Of a stretch of DNA of 64,000 nt, positions 15,767 to 24,971 are shown one piece after another. A program made the translations under genes and the position numbers. How positions within the stretch are numbered: the stretch's first letter is position 1; every line of letters begins with the position of its first letter. A model generated the notes under the pieces. The model was not told where the DNA came from and ran no database searches. It worked only from the letters and a program-made list of their open reading frames with translations. The DNA comes from JAQVEB01 sp028698105 (GTDB taxonomy: Bacteria; Bacteroidota; Bacteroidia; Bacteroidales; Dysgonomonadaceae), in assembly GCA_964293155.1 (NCBI GenBank), contig CAXYYA010000006.1:1-64000 (forward strand), read 5' to 3'.

Positions 15767-17776
15767 TTATTTTTCCTCCTTTTCGTTAATAATATTTTGA
15801 TCCGAAGCAACAGACATGATTTCGAACCGTTCGTCTTCAATTCGTTTCACTTCCCCGGCAGGAATTACATATTCATTATCGTTATCGAAGCCGATAAATA
15901 TTACGGTGGCAATAATTGCCAGTAAACTTGCAACAGCAAGCCACCAGATGTACCAAACCATAGCAAATCCAAAGGCAATGGCCAATGCTCCGATAATGGG
16001 GCCGTATGGCTTGTTTTTTGGCATTACAATGGGATAATATTTTTCAGGCTGTTTAAAGGCTGTGCCGTCTGCTTTCATTCTTGCAAAATCATCAATCTCT
16101 TTTACGTGCGGTATGATGGCAAAATTATAATCGGCCGCAGGAGAAGCCGTATGCCATTCCAACGTTCTTCCGTATCCCCATGCGTCGCCTGTCAGGTCTC
16201 TGTTTTTCTTCCTGTTTTTGACACTCAAAAACAGCTGCACCAACATAGCAAAAATGCCGAATCCGATAATGAGAGTTCCAACGGTTGCTACAATCAGATA
16301 AGGCTGCCACTCGGGATTATTGTAATGCGCCATTCTTCGGGGCATTCCCATGAAACCGGCAACGTATAACGGCATAAATGCGAGGAAGAAGCCAACGGCC
16401 CAACCCCAGAAGGAGAGTTTGCCCCATCTTTCGTTCAAACGAAAGCCGAACGCTTTTGGGAACCAATAATTAAAACCTGCAAGATAACCGAATAATGCTC
16501 CGGGTATCAACACATTATGAAAATGCGCGATAAGGAATAAGCTGTTGTGAACCATAAAATCGGCCGGAGGTATGGCCATGAGAACTCCCGTCATTCCGCC
16601 CAAAACGAATAATACCAGAAATCCCAACGTCCAATACATCGGCGTGGTGAAGACAATCCGCCCCCGGTACATCGTAAAAAGCCAATCATAAACCTTCACT
16701 CCGGTTGGAATGGCGATCATCATGGTTGTAATGCCGAAGAATATATTTACATTGGGATTGTTTGCCATCGTGAAAAAGTGGTGTAGCCACACGATAAACG
16801 ACAAGATCATGATCACTGCGGTGGCATAAACCAACGATTTGTAACCGAAAATCCTTTTTCTTGAAAAAGTGGCAACCACTTCGGAGAAGACGCCGAAAGC
16901 GGGAAGCACAACAATATACACTTCGGGATGACCCCACATCCAGAACAGGTTGTTCCACAACATCATGTTGCCTCCAAGTTCATTGGTAAAGATGTGCATT
17001 CCCAAATAACGATCCATGGTTAATAAAAACAGAGCTGCCGTGATCACCGGAAATGATATTATTATCAGCACATTAGCCGTAAGGGATGTCCACGTAAACA
17101 GGGGCATTTTCATCAGTTTCATGCCCGGTGCGCGCATTTTTATTATGGTGGTGAAAAAGTTTACGCCCCCCAACGTGGAGCCTATTCCCGCTATTTGAAA
17201 TGCCCACATCCAGTAATCTACTCCAACTCCGGGATTGAATTCTTTTTCAAACAAAGGCGCCAAACCCGTCCAACCGGTATTAGAGAATTCACCAATCGCC
17301 AGTGAAATCATCATCAGACCTCCTCCGGCAATTGTGAACCACAGACTTATGGAGTTCAACAGCGGAAACGCTACGTCTCTGGCTCCTATTTGCTGCGGAA
17401 TCACAAGGTTCATCAAACCGAACATAAATGGCATTGCCACGAAAATAATCATGATGGTTCCGTGAGCGCTGAAAATCTGATCGAAGTGATGAGCATCCAT
17501 ATAGCCCTGATTTGCTCCAAGGGCCATGGCTTGTTGAGTGCGCATCATAATTCCGTCGGCAAAACCGCGAAGCAACATGACCACAGCAAAAATAATGTAC
17601 ATGATGCCTATTTTCTTGTGATCAACGGAGGTGAGCCATTCTTTCCATAAATAGCCCCATTTTTTGAAATAGGTTAATGCTGCGATAATAGCAACAGCAC
17701 CTACGATCATTCCTATAACTACGCTTAGAATAAGCGGATCGGTGGGTATATCTGTAAATTTTAATTTTCCAAACAT
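15767..17776 (-). CDS. cyoB: Cytochrome bo3-type quinol oxidase subunit I
   Basis: This is the catalytic haem-copper subunit; it reduces O2 to water with electrons from quinol and pumps protons. At 669 residues it has the bo3 length. Visible landmarks are the low-spin haem His region (FSAHGTIMIIFVAMP), the copper/cross-link motif WGHPEVYIVVLPAF, the His pair VWLHHFFTM and the C-terminal haem ligands in FLIAHFHNVLIPG. The Glu in HPEV is the proton-path residue. It sits between cyoA and cyoC. Bacteroidales usually carry only cytochrome bd, so this oxidase points to an oxygen-tolerant lineage. Confidence 0.94.
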   Translation of the reverse strand: MFGKLKFTDIPTDPLILSVVIGMIVGAVAIIAALTYFKKWGYLWKEWLTSVDHKKIGIMYIIFAVVMLLRGFADGIMMRTQQAMALGANQGYMDAHHFDQIFSAHGTIMIIFVAMPFMFGLMNLVIPQQIGARDVAFPLLNSISLWFTIAGGGLMMISLAIGEFSNTGWTGLAPLFEKEFNPGVGVDYWMWAFQIAGIGSTLGGVNFFTTIIKMRAPGMKLMKMPLFTWTSLTANVLIIISFPVITAALFLLTMDRYLGMHIFTNELGGNMMLWNNLFWMWGHPEVYIVVLPAFGVFSEVVATFSRKRIFGYKSLVYATAVIMILSFIVWLHHFFTMANNPNVNIFFGITTMMIAIPTGVKVYDWLFTMYRGRIVFTTPMYWTLGFLVLFVLGGMTGVLMAIPPADFMVHNSLFLIAHFHNVLIPGALFGYLAGFNYWFPKAFGFRLNERWGKLSFWGWAVGFFLAFMPLYVAGFMGMPRRMAHYNNPEWQPYLIVATVGTLIIGFGIFAMLVQLFLSVKNRKKNRDLTGDAWGYGRTLEWHTASPAADYNFAIIPHVKEIDDFARMKADGTAFKQPEKYYPIVMPKNKPYGPIIGALAIAFGFAMVWYIWWLAVASLLAIIATVIFIGFDNDNEYVIPAGEVKRIEDERFEIMSVASDQNIINEKEEK

Positions 17777-17793
17777 GGTGTATTCTCCAAATT

Positions 17794-18792
17794 TTAATGA
17801 TTCATTTTCATCGTATCTGTTGCCATTTCATGCTCAGGCATATCATGGCCTGCATGTTCGTTATTATGCATCTCATGTCCCGAATGATCGGGCGCATGCA
17901 TATTATCGTGAGATGACGGCATTGTTCCATGCCCCATCCACTCCATGTAGGGAGCCATGACGTCGTGAAACAGATTGGGAACTACCGACGAGAACGTTGT
18001 AATCGGATAGTTTTCGATTTGTTTGCCGCTGATCTCCTGGTATCTCTCCGTACTTAACGCTTCGGGACTTTGTTTCGCTTGTTGTATCCACGCAGCAAAA
18101 TCTTCGGGTGATTTGGCGATCACATTAAAGTGCATGGTATGGTACCCCGTACCGCTATACTCGATGTTCTGTCCGTGATACACGCCCGGTTCGTCTGCCA
18201 ACAAATTCAACTGGGTTTGCATCCCCGCCATCGCGTAAATCTGCCCTCCAAGCTGCGGGATGAAAAACGAAGTCATAACGGTTGCGGAAGTCAACTTGAA
18301 TCGCACCGGCCGGCCGGATTCAATCACTAACTCATTAATGGTTGCCACATTTTCATCGGGATAAACAAACAGCCAGTTCCAGTCGGTTGAGATCACTTCA
18401 ACCTGCAGCGCCTCCTTATCCGATTTTATAGGTTTGTAGGGATCTAACGCGTGCGTGTACTTCCATGTCAGCGTGGCAAGCACAATGATAATGGCAACGG
18501 GGATAGACCATATCACCCATTCAACCTTATGGGAATCGTGCCAATCCGGCTGGTAGTTGGCTTTCTTGTTAGAAGCGCGATAACGCCTTGAAAACAGAAT
18601 CACCATCACAAAGACCGGAATTACCACAATGAGCATCAGGGCAAATGCCACAATGATGAGCTGCGCCTGTTGTTGTCCTATCGGCCCTTTGGAGTTGAAT
18701 ACGATCATTTTCTCGCAACCGCTTAACAAAAAAGCAAGTCCCAGAAATCCGACCCCTTTGAATAAATTTTTTAAATATTTTTTCCTTATCAT
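17794..18792 (-). CDS. cyoA: Cytochrome bo3-type quinol oxidase subunit II with a His/Met-rich tail
   Basis: The 332-residue lipoprotein has a lipobox LLSGC, two membrane helices and a periplasmic cupredoxin domain (about 120-235: EVISTDWNWLFVYPDENVA, TSFFIPQLGGQIYAM, YHGQNIEYSGTGYHTMHF). The Cys ligands of CuA are absent, as expected for a quinol oxidase. A COX-aromatic-rich region follows. The last 47 residues contain about 10 His and 8 Met (segments HSGHEMHNNEHAGHDM), an unusual tail that could bind copper. It is the first gene of cyoABCD, with a good promoter at 18831-18860. Confidence 0.93.
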   Translation of the reverse strand: MIRKKYLKNLFKGVGFLGLAFLLSGCEKMIVFNSKGPIGQQQAQLIIVAFALMLIVVIPVFVMVILFSRRYRASNKKANYQPDWHDSHKVEWVIWSIPVAIIIVLATLTWKYTHALDPYKPIKSDKEALQVEVISTDWNWLFVYPDENVATINELVIESGRPVRFKLTSATVMTSFFIPQLGGQIYAMAGMQTQLNLLADEPGVYHGQNIEYSGTGYHTMHFNVIAKSPEDFAAWIQQAKQSPEALSTERYQEISGKQIENYPITTFSSVVPNLFHDVMAPYMEWMGHGTMPSSHDNMHAPDHSGHEMHNNEHAGHDMPEHEMATDTMKMNH

Positions 18793-18830
18793 ACCTCAGG
18801 TAACAATTATTTATAACTTTTCTCAGTTCG

Positions 18831-18860
18831 CAAATTTAAGAATATTTTTCTTTTATCCAA
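18831..18860 (-). promoter_or_regulatory. Promoter of cyoABCD
   Basis: On the minus strand TTG (18858-18860), a 19-bp spacer and TAAATTTG (18831-18838) give a near-ideal Bacteroides-type promoter about 38 bp before the cyoA ATG. Confidence 0.65.
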
Positions 18861-18908
18861 CTTTTTTAAAAAGAATGTTTCCCATTTAGTTTATTTAAAT
18901 CGGAATTG

Positions 18909-18941
18909 TTTGCGGATTTCACGGTTATATTCCTACTTTTG
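18909..18941 (+). promoter_or_regulatory. Promoter of cyoE
   Basis: TTTG at 18909-18912, a 21-bp spacer and TACTTTTG at 18934-18941 fit the Bacteroides -33/-7 pattern. It is divergent from the cyoA promoter, so both could share control. Confidence 0.6.
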
Positions 18942-18975
18942 CAATTAATTTAAAAAACCTTTGTGAGATTAAGAA

Positions 18976-19848
18976 ATGATGTATAAAGCGATGGACAAAA
19001 TACGCTTAATAGCTGACTTACATAAATTTAGAATTACTTTTGCCACTACCCTTACTACGCTGGCAGGATATGCACTGGCATCGGGGACTGTTGATAAGCG
19101 CGCTATTTTGGTCCTGATCGGGATTTTTATTCTCGCAAGCGGTTCGGCGGCATTCAATCATTTTCAGGAGCGAAACACCGATATTCTGATGAAGCGCACC
19201 CGAAATCGCCCCATACCTTCCGGGAAAATTAAACCCTCTGCCGTCGTGGTTATAGCTCTGCTGGAAATTATCGCTGGAACGATTCTTATTTATACCGGTA
19301 CCGGCTTCGTAGCGGCTTTTTTGGGTTTTCTGGCGTTTGTGTGGTATAATCTTGTTTACACGCCGCTTAAAAAGATAACTTCGTTTGCCGTTATTCCCGG
19401 AAGCGTGATCGGAGCCATTCCTCCCATGGTGGGGTGGGTTGCGGGCGGAGGCAGCTTGTTAGACCCCGCATTGTTTGTCCTGGCGTTTTTCTTTTTTATG
19501 TCGCAGGTGCCGCATTTTTGGCTGCTGATGTTGCATTATGGCGATGATTATAATGCGGCGGGATTTCCGGTTATAAACAATGTTTTAACATCCACACAGA
19601 TCAAACGGGTAACGTTTGTCTGGATTGTGGCAACTTCGTTGAATATTGTTTTGCTGGTATTCGCCGGATTGTTTGAAACGTTTGTCTTCAAAGCGGTGGT
19701 TTTGAGTGCTGCGGTGTGGCTTGTTGTTGTTTTTTCGGGACTGTTGCGTAAATCAAACGAAAATTTCGACCCGTTCCGGTATTTTTCCCAACTGAACTAC
19801 ATTATGCTTGTGATCATACTTTCCATGATACTCGATCCGCTGTTTTGA
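18976..19848 (+). CDS. cyoE: Protohaem IX farnesyltransferase (haem O synthase)
   Basis: This UbiA-superfamily membrane prenyltransferase farnesylates haem B to haem O, the cofactor of the bo3 oxidase. The 290-residue protein has about nine membrane helices, the first prenyl-diphosphate motif NHFQERNTDILMKRTRNRPI (about 56-75) and the second loop region HYGDDYNAAGFPVI. The divergent position beside cyoABCD supports the role. The ATG at 18976 is the first of a double ATG; another Met at 18991 (MDKIRLI) is also plausible. A promoter lies at 18909-18941. Confidence 0.88.
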   Translation: MMYKAMDKIRLIADLHKFRITFATTLTTLAGYALASGTVDKRAILVLIGIFILASGSAAFNHFQERNTDILMKRTRNRPIPSGKIKPSAVVVIALLEIIAGTILIYTGTGFVAAFLGFLAFVWYNLVYTPLKKITSFAVIPGSVIGAIPPMVGWVAGGGSLLDPALFVLAFFFFMSQVPHFWLLMLHYGDDYNAAGFPVINNVLTSTQIKRVTFVWIVATSLNIVLLVFAGLFETFVFKAVVLSAAVWLVVVFSGLLRKSNENFDPFRYFSQLNYIMLVIILSMILDPLF

Positions 19849-19899
19849 TGGATTCCGGAGTAAAAGGTTTTAATGGATGAACCGGTGCCGTTATACAAA

Positions 19900-19927
19900 A
19901 AAATCTCCCGAGGCAACGGGAGATTTT
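19900..19927. terminator. Bidirectional terminator between cyoE and the DsrE-like gene
   Basis: AAAATCTCCCG and CGGGAGATTTT form an 11-bp perfect stem around AGGCAA, with A and T runs on the sides. It serves two convergent genes. Confidence 0.8.
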
Positions 19928-19966
19928 ATTTTCGATTATGCTTAAATTGCAGATAAGCAGGAGATT

Positions 19967-20455
19967 TTAATAATCCAGCGCAATTATTCTACCTTTCGTA
20001 AAGTTGAAAAATTTATCTTTCTGTGCAATCTGAACACCGTCCATCAAATCTTCGGGTTTAAATCCGGCCATTTTCAAACACGTTGGGCAGACGTATATTC
20101 CTACATTTTTCTCATGCAGTTGCTTAACGTAGGTTTGTAATGATTCGAAGTCGGCATATTGCAAATCCTTCGCATTTTTTACGTACAGCTCAACCGATTT
20201 TATGTCGTTATAAATCAATACGTCTTTGTCATTTGCCATCATAACTGCCATTTTCAGCGGCATGAGCACTTTGTGCGGGTCATTGTAACTTTCTGTAATG
20301 TGGATAAAAATACCATCTCTGACTGAATCAGTCGTCGAAGTCATTTCGTTGTGATCCATTGCGGTGGGCTGACTTTGTTTCGGATTTTGATTGCACGATA
20401 GCAAGATAAATCCAACCATAATTAGTAATCCGGTCTTTTTCATTTTTTTATGCAT
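19967..20455 (-). CDS. DsrE-family lipoprotein
   Basis: The 162-residue product has an SPII signal (MKKTGLLIMVGFILLSC from the second Met) and a DsrE/DsrF-like domain: DGIFIHITESYNDPHKVLMP, DVLIYNDIKSVELYV, and the Cys pair in YVCPTCLKMAGFKPEDLMDG. DsrE-like proteins handle sulfur or persulfide, or bind small ligands through a conserved Cys; here the protein is anchored in the periplasm. Its closeness to cyoE and the bo3 operon, and the CPTC motif, make a redox or copper-related role thinkable, but this is inference. The second Met (20443) may be the true start. Confidence 0.75.
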   Translation of the reverse strand: MHKKMKKTGLLIMVGFILLSCNQNPKQSQPTAMDHNEMTSTTDSVRDGIFIHITESYNDPHKVLMPLKMAVMMANDKDVLIYNDIKSVELYVKNAKDLQYADFESLQTYVKQLHEKNVGIYVCPTCLKMAGFKPEDLMDGVQIAQKDKFFNFTKGRIIALDY

Positions 20456-20634
20456 TTAATTTATATCAAGATTTTGTCTTAAAAAAACAAAAGTATAAAC
20501 AGATTTTAAATAAACAAGGGAAAACCGGATTATTTTATTGCAAATTAATCCGTACAATCCGCCGGCGATCATCTGCGGTCTGTTGATAGAACACGATAAT
20601 CCCGTCAAAGAGCGCGCGCACATAATCAAATAAA

Positions 20635-20659
20635 AAAGGCGCGAAAAATCGCGCCTTTT
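20635..20659 (-). terminator. Terminator after the coiled-coil lipoprotein gene
   Basis: AAAAGGCGCGA and TCGCGCCTTTT form a perfect stem with a 4-base loop, 21 bp after the stop at 20680. Confidence 0.85.
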
Positions 20660-20679
20660 CATTTTTGTTTCCAAACGAC

Positions 20680-21219
20680 TTATTTCAATGCGTCCTGTAC
20701 GTCTTGTCCAGCTTTTTCTGTTCCTTCTTTCACATCTGTTGCCACGTCTTTAACGCCTTCTTTAAAGTTTTCCCAACCTTTTTCCAATCCGGTAACGGCA
20801 TCGTTGTATGCGCTATTGATATCGCTTTTTGCCTGATCCCAATTATCCTGGGTTGCATTTTCCAGTTCGTCAACTTTAGCTTTATACGCGTCTCTTTGAG
20901 CTTCCAGGTCAGCAATGGTTTTTTCGTAACCGGCTTTTGCTTCTGCCGACAACTCGCTGCTTTTATCATTGACTTTGGCTTTCAACTCGTCAATTTTCGC
21001 ATTCAGTTTGTCCAATTCGGCTTTCGCATCAGCAACCGCTTTGTCTTTCTGCTCATACGTATAAACTGTGAAATCTGTTGTTTCTGCCGGTTCCTGTACC
21101 GTTACTTCCACTTCGGGTTCTTCGGCTTGTTTTTGTTTGTTGTTGCATGACGATAACGCAACACCTGCCAAAAGGGCAAATGACAAAATAAGTCCGTTTC
21201 TTAAGATTCTGATTTTCAT
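20680..21219 (-). CDS. Coiled-coil lipoprotein, YtxH-like
   Basis: The start at 21219 gives MKIRILRNGLILSFALLAGVALSSC, an SPII signal (Cys 25), preceded by AAGGAAAAATT; an upstream in-frame Met 14 codons earlier would spoil the signal. The 179-residue product has an acidic linker (EEPEVEVTVQEPAETT), a long charged coiled coil (about 55-125) and a C-terminal amphipathic repeat (WENFKEGVKDVATDVKEGTE) of the type seen in YtxH and LEA-like stress proteins. It is probably an abundant envelope lipoprotein. The function is unknown. It has its own terminator and lies between the DsrE-like gene and ligA. Confidence 0.75.
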   Translation of the reverse strand: MKIRILRNGLILSFALLAGVALSSCNNKQKQAEEPEVEVTVQEPAETTDFTVYTYEQKDKAVADAKAELDKLNAKIDELKAKVNDKSSELSAEAKAGYEKTIADLEAQRDAYKAKVDELENATQDNWDQAKSDINSAYNDAVTGLEKGWENFKEGVKDVATDVKEGTEKAGQDVQDALK

Positions 21220-21304
21220 AATTTTTCCTTTTTTATAAATTAAACTACGACAATAAAACACTTAACTTGTGTTTTTTGTTCGATAGTATCATTCCGATAA
21301 GCGG

Positions 21305-23446
21305 TTACAGCACGCCTATCATTCCCAGAAATTGCTGTTCATCAATGATTTTCACACCCAGCTTCTCGGCTTTTTCCAGTTTGGCAGGGCCCATATTGTC
21401 ACCGGCAAGGATAAAATCGGTGTTTTTGGAGACGGAGCCGCTGTTTTTGCCGCCGTTTTGCAGGATCATGGCTTTGTATTCGTCGCGCGAGTGAAGTGCG
21501 AACGTGCCGCTGATCACAATGGTCTTTCCCTGAAGTTTATCGGTTTTCGCCGCCAGCGCCTCTTCGCTCAACGCGAATTGTAACCCGTACTCTTTCAGGC
21601 GGGTAAGAATTTCCGTGAAGTTGGGATTGGCGAAAAAGTCAACCACGCTTTGCGCGATGCGCCCTCCTATTTCCTCCACGGCGGTGAGTTGTTCGATTGA
21701 AGCCTGCGCCAGCAGATCAATACCGGGAAAAGCCTGCGCCAGCTTTTGTGCCACCGTTTCGCCCACGTAACGAATGCCGAGGGCATACAATACCCGTTCG
21801 TACGGAACCGATTTCGATTTTTCAATGCTTGCCAGCAGGTTTCGGGCACTGGTTTCGGCCCACCGTTCCAGGTTTACCAGGTCATCGAATTGAAGGGTGT
21901 AAAGATCGGCTGCGTTTTTGATCAGGCCTTTGTCGTACAGCAACGCGATGGTCTCCGGGCCAACGGTAATATCCATCGCTTTGCGCGTTACGAAATGCTC
22001 GATACGTCCTTTTATCTGCGTGGGACATCCGTCGGCATTGGGACAATAGTACACCGCCTCGTCTTCGTTGCGCACCAGCGGCGTGCCGCAATCGGGACAG
22101 CGTTTGGCGAAGGTAACTTTATCGCCCGTCAGAAAACGCGCCTCTTTGTCCACTCCTGTTATTTTTGGAATAATCTCTCCTCCCTTTTCCACGTACACCA
22201 TATCGCCGATATGCAAATCGAGGGCGTTGATCGCATCCTCGTTGTACAAAGAGGCGCGTTTCACGGTGGTGCCCGAAAGCTGCACGGGTTCCAGGTTTGC
22301 CACGGGCGTAACGGCGCCCGTACGCCCCACCTGATATGAAACCGAATCCAATCGCGTGAGAGCTTTTTCGGCGTTGAATTTATAGGCAATCGCCCAGCGG
22401 GGGAACTTGGAGGTATATCCCAGATTTCGTTGTTGCGACAGCGAATCCACTTTCAGCACCACGCCGTCGGTTGCCACAGGCAGGTTTTTGCGTTCCGTAT
22501 CCCAATGTTTCAGGAAGGCGAAGACGTCGTCCAGCGACCGGCATCTTTTCATCGCATCGGAGACGCGGATACCCCATTTTTTCGCCATCATCATATTTTC
22601 GAAATGGCTGTCCGTCGGCAGATACTCCCCCAGCAAATAGTACATGTACGAATCCAGCTTGCGCGAAGCAACCACTTTGGAATCCTGCATCTTAAGCGTT
22701 CCCGAGGCGGCGTTGCGCGGATTGGCGAAGAGCGGTTCTTCCTGCGCTTCGCGCGCTGCGTTGAGTTCTTCAAAAACACTCCACGGCATAAGGACTTCGC
22801 CGCGCGCTTCGATGTATCGGGGAACGTTATCTCCTTTCAAAATCAAGGGAACGGAACGGATGGTACGCACGTTGTCGGTAACGTCGTCGCCTTTTTTACC
22901 GTCGCCGCGGGTAACGGCTTGCGTGAGTTTTCCGTTTTCATAGATCAGGGAGATGGAGGTACCATCGAATTTAAGTTCGCACACGATCTCGAAATCCTCG
23001 TTCAATCCCTTCTTCACGCGGTTGTAGAAATCGGTGACTTCTCCTTCGGAATAGGTGTTTTGCAACGAAAGCATCGGATAACGGTGCGTTACCTGTACGA
23101 AATTCTTGTTGATATCGCTTCCAACGCGCACGGAAGGCGAGGTGGGATCGTAAAATTCGGGATGTTCCGCTTCCATATCCATTAATCGCCGCATGAGTTT
23201 GTCAAACTCAAAATCGGAAATCGTGGGCTGCGAAAGCACATAATAATTGTAATTGTGCTCGTGAAGTTGGCGGCGCAAATTTTCTATTTGAACTTTAGCC
23301 GACTCTCCGCCCTTCTCCGACTCTGTATCCACCTGGGAGCGTCTTTCGAGCGACTTTGATAACACGTTATCCTCACTCCCTCGTTTTTTCTGACTAAATT
23401 CAGAATCAGCAGGTTGTATATTGTTGTCGGAAAATAAATCTTTCAT
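21305..23446 (-). CDS. ligA: NAD-dependent DNA ligase
   Basis: The enzyme seals nicks in replication and repair using NAD+. The order is an Ia domain (HEHNYNYYVLSQPTISDFEFD), the adenylation domain with nucleophile Lys 159 in CELKFDGTSISL, an OB fold, a four-Cys zinc finger (CPDCGTPLV...CPNADGC), helix-hairpin-helix repeats and a C-terminal BRCT domain (KLQGKTIVISGTF...FILAGDNMGPAKLEKAEKLG). About 45-50 residues at the N-terminus, highly charged and Ser-rich, are extra compared with typical LigA. No Met lies between them and the conserved start, so either the extension is real or a non-ATG start is used. A repeat-rich gap lies upstream. Confidence 0.95.
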   Translation of the reverse strand: MKDLFSDNNIQPADSEFSQKKRGSEDNVLSKSLERRSQVDTESEKGGESAKVQIENLRRQLHEHNYNYYVLSQPTISDFEFDKLMRRLMDMEAEHPEFYDPTSPSVRVGSDINKNFVQVTHRYPMLSLQNTYSEGEVTDFYNRVKKGLNEDFEIVCELKFDGTSISLIYENGKLTQAVTRGDGKKGDDVTDNVRTIRSVPLILKGDNVPRYIEARGEVLMPWSVFEELNAAREAQEEPLFANPRNAASGTLKMQDSKVVASRKLDSYMYYLLGEYLPTDSHFENMMMAKKWGIRVSDAMKRCRSLDDVFAFLKHWDTERKNLPVATDGVVLKVDSLSQQRNLGYTSKFPRWAIAYKFNAEKALTRLDSVSYQVGRTGAVTPVANLEPVQLSGTTVKRASLYNEDAINALDLHIGDMVYVEKGGEIIPKITGVDKEARFLTGDKVTFAKRCPDCGTPLVRNEDEAVYYCPNADGCPTQIKGRIEHFVTRKAMDITVGPETIALLYDKGLIKNAADLYTLQFDDLVNLERWAETSARNLLASIEKSKSVPYERVLYALGIRYVGETVAQKLAQAFPGIDLLAQASIEQLTAVEEIGGRIAQSVVDFFANPNFTEILTRLKEYGLQFALSEEALAAKTDKLQGKTIVISGTFALHSRDEYKAMILQNGGKNSGSVSKNTDFILAGDNMGPAKLEKAEKLGVKIIDEQQFLGMIGVL

Positions 23447-23807
23447 AAAGTGCCTTTAATTAGTTTGTTTAATGTTTTTAGTAATTTCAACCCGTCCCCG
23501 TCAGCCCCTCTCTAAATCTCTCCAATGAACCGCTATCCGTACTCCTTTTTCTTGTGGGAGTTGTGGACTAAATATTCCAAATAAAGGACAGACAATCTGC
23601 ACAATTGTCCCCTTGGCCTCTCCTCTAACTCCTCTCCACAAGAGAGGAGAACACAGGCAACAATTATTCAAGGTTCGCCAAAGTCTCTCCCTTGTGGGGT
23701 CCCGAAAGCTTTCGGGATAGAAAGGGGCGGGGACTGCCTGTCCCGAAGTATTTCGGGAAGCGAAGCGGAGGTTTTTTTTTGAAAATCGAACTTGAAACAA
23801 GCTGACT
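23447..23807. repeat. Palindrome-rich intergenic region
   Basis: This gene-free stretch is a mosaic of inverted repeats: TCCCGAAAGCTTTCGGGA (23700-23717, perfect), TCCCGAAGTATTTCGGGA (23741-23758), CTCCTCTCCACAAGAGAGGAG (about 23630-23650) and CCCCTCTC-type words. A minus-strand frame reads LLWRGVRGEA, a translation that often appears when such repeats are called as genes; I do not call it. Confidence 0.6.
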
Positions 23808-24878
23808 CTATTTAAAAATCCTCTTCCACGGATAATTAGTGTTCTTCCGCACGGGATTCGTAAAATTGCCGATGGTGGCCGATACAGTGAACATTTGCTG
23901 GAAAAGCAGGTTTCCTTCGGAAAAGTGCATGTTCAGGTTGAATCGGGCTTTTACGCGCTCCGATTCGATCAGGCGGACGTACCATTCGCTTTCAAGATAC
24001 GATTTTCCACGCAGAAATTGCGTTCCCCAATATAAATCGCCGCCATAGCGCTCGAAAAACCGCATGCGCGGATCGCCAATGTACAGCGTATTTTTTGTTC
24101 CTATGCCCCAATATTCGGCATCGGCGCGCGCCACAAACCCTACGGGTTTATGCAATTCGTCCGTGAAACGGTCGCGTTCGTATCCCATCAGAACGCCGGC
24201 AGCGACCAATCCCTCGAAACTGTTTTCGTTGGCGTACTGCAATCCGAGGGTGCTTTGCAACTGGATATTCTCGTGTACGCCCTCGCCCTCGGTACGCGGA
24301 CGCGTGTTGGCATTATGGTACACGTACGACTGAAAATCGGCAAAGGCAAGGCCTTTGGTGGCTTTTCCCGAAAATCCGAAGAAAAACTTCTCGCGCGTGG
24401 TTGCCGTGGCATAGCTCGTCCAGTCCAACCACAGATTGAAAAACGATCTTTCATCGCCTATTTGCCAAAAAATTCCCCGCATTAACGGCAGGTAGTTATT
24501 CACCGAATCTTTGAAAAAGAAATTGTTATAGTTGCCCAACACCTCATTTCGCGGAAACGCTCCGGCTTTGAAAAGCACTTTCGGCGTTTTGTACTGGTAA
24601 TACATCGTTACATCCACTTTATCGAGAACCTCGTCCGTACCGGGTAGTTTCAAAAGGTTTACTCCCCCGAAAACCGCATGTTTATGATCATCCCATGTGA
24701 TACCTGCCAGAGGTTTGAGCCAAATCCCCTGCATGGTTTCGGAATCGAAAAACGAAGATTTGGAATACTCGGTATTATCGAAAAAATAATCGAAATCGGC
24801 TTTCCACAGGTATTCTTGCGCAAAAAGCACGCTTTGTGTAAAAAAGATTAACGAAAGAACAGCAATTATTCGTCGCAT
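23808..24878 (-). CDS. Putative outer-membrane beta-barrel protein
   Basis: The start at 24878 gives MRRIIAVLSLIFFTQSVLFA with a Sec cleavage site before QEYLWKADF; the longer frame from 24923 adds 15 residues that do not look like a signal. The 356-residue mature chain is rich in alternating aromatic/polar strands (WKADFDYFFDNTEY, FFNLWLDWTSYATATTREKF, YLESEWYVRLI, ARFNLNMHFSEG), as in outer-membrane barrels. The C-terminus does not end in a classic terminal Phe. I cannot name the family or a substrate. Confidence 0.65.
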   Translation of the reverse strand: MRRIIAVLSLIFFTQSVLFAQEYLWKADFDYFFDNTEYSKSSFFDSETMQGIWLKPLAGITWDDHKHAVFGGVNLLKLPGTDEVLDKVDVTMYYQYKTPKVLFKAGAFPRNEVLGNYNNFFFKDSVNNYLPLMRGIFWQIGDERSFFNLWLDWTSYATATTREKFFFGFSGKATKGLAFADFQSYVYHNANTRPRTEGEGVHENIQLQSTLGLQYANENSFEGLVAAGVLMGYERDRFTDELHKPVGFVARADAEYWGIGTKNTLYIGDPRMRFFERYGGDLYWGTQFLRGKSYLESEWYVRLIESERVKARFNLNMHFSEGNLLFQQMFTVSATIGNFTNPVRKNTNYPWKRIFK

Positions 24879-24971
24879 AGTAACTTTATTTTTCGAACGG
24901 TAAAGATAGAAAATAAAATTCACGATTTCTAAAAACCGTTTTTGGAAACTGTGGTGAATTTACGAATTTAT

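Noticed and set aside
20456..20674. Minus-strand frame of 72 codons upstream of the DsrE-like gene
   Set aside because: It contains the terminator hairpin of the preceding lipoprotein gene and has no recognisable features.
23501..23800. Minus-strand frame with LLWRGVRGEA
   Set aside because: This is the usual translation of the CCCCTCTCC-type intergenic palindrome, not a conserved protein.
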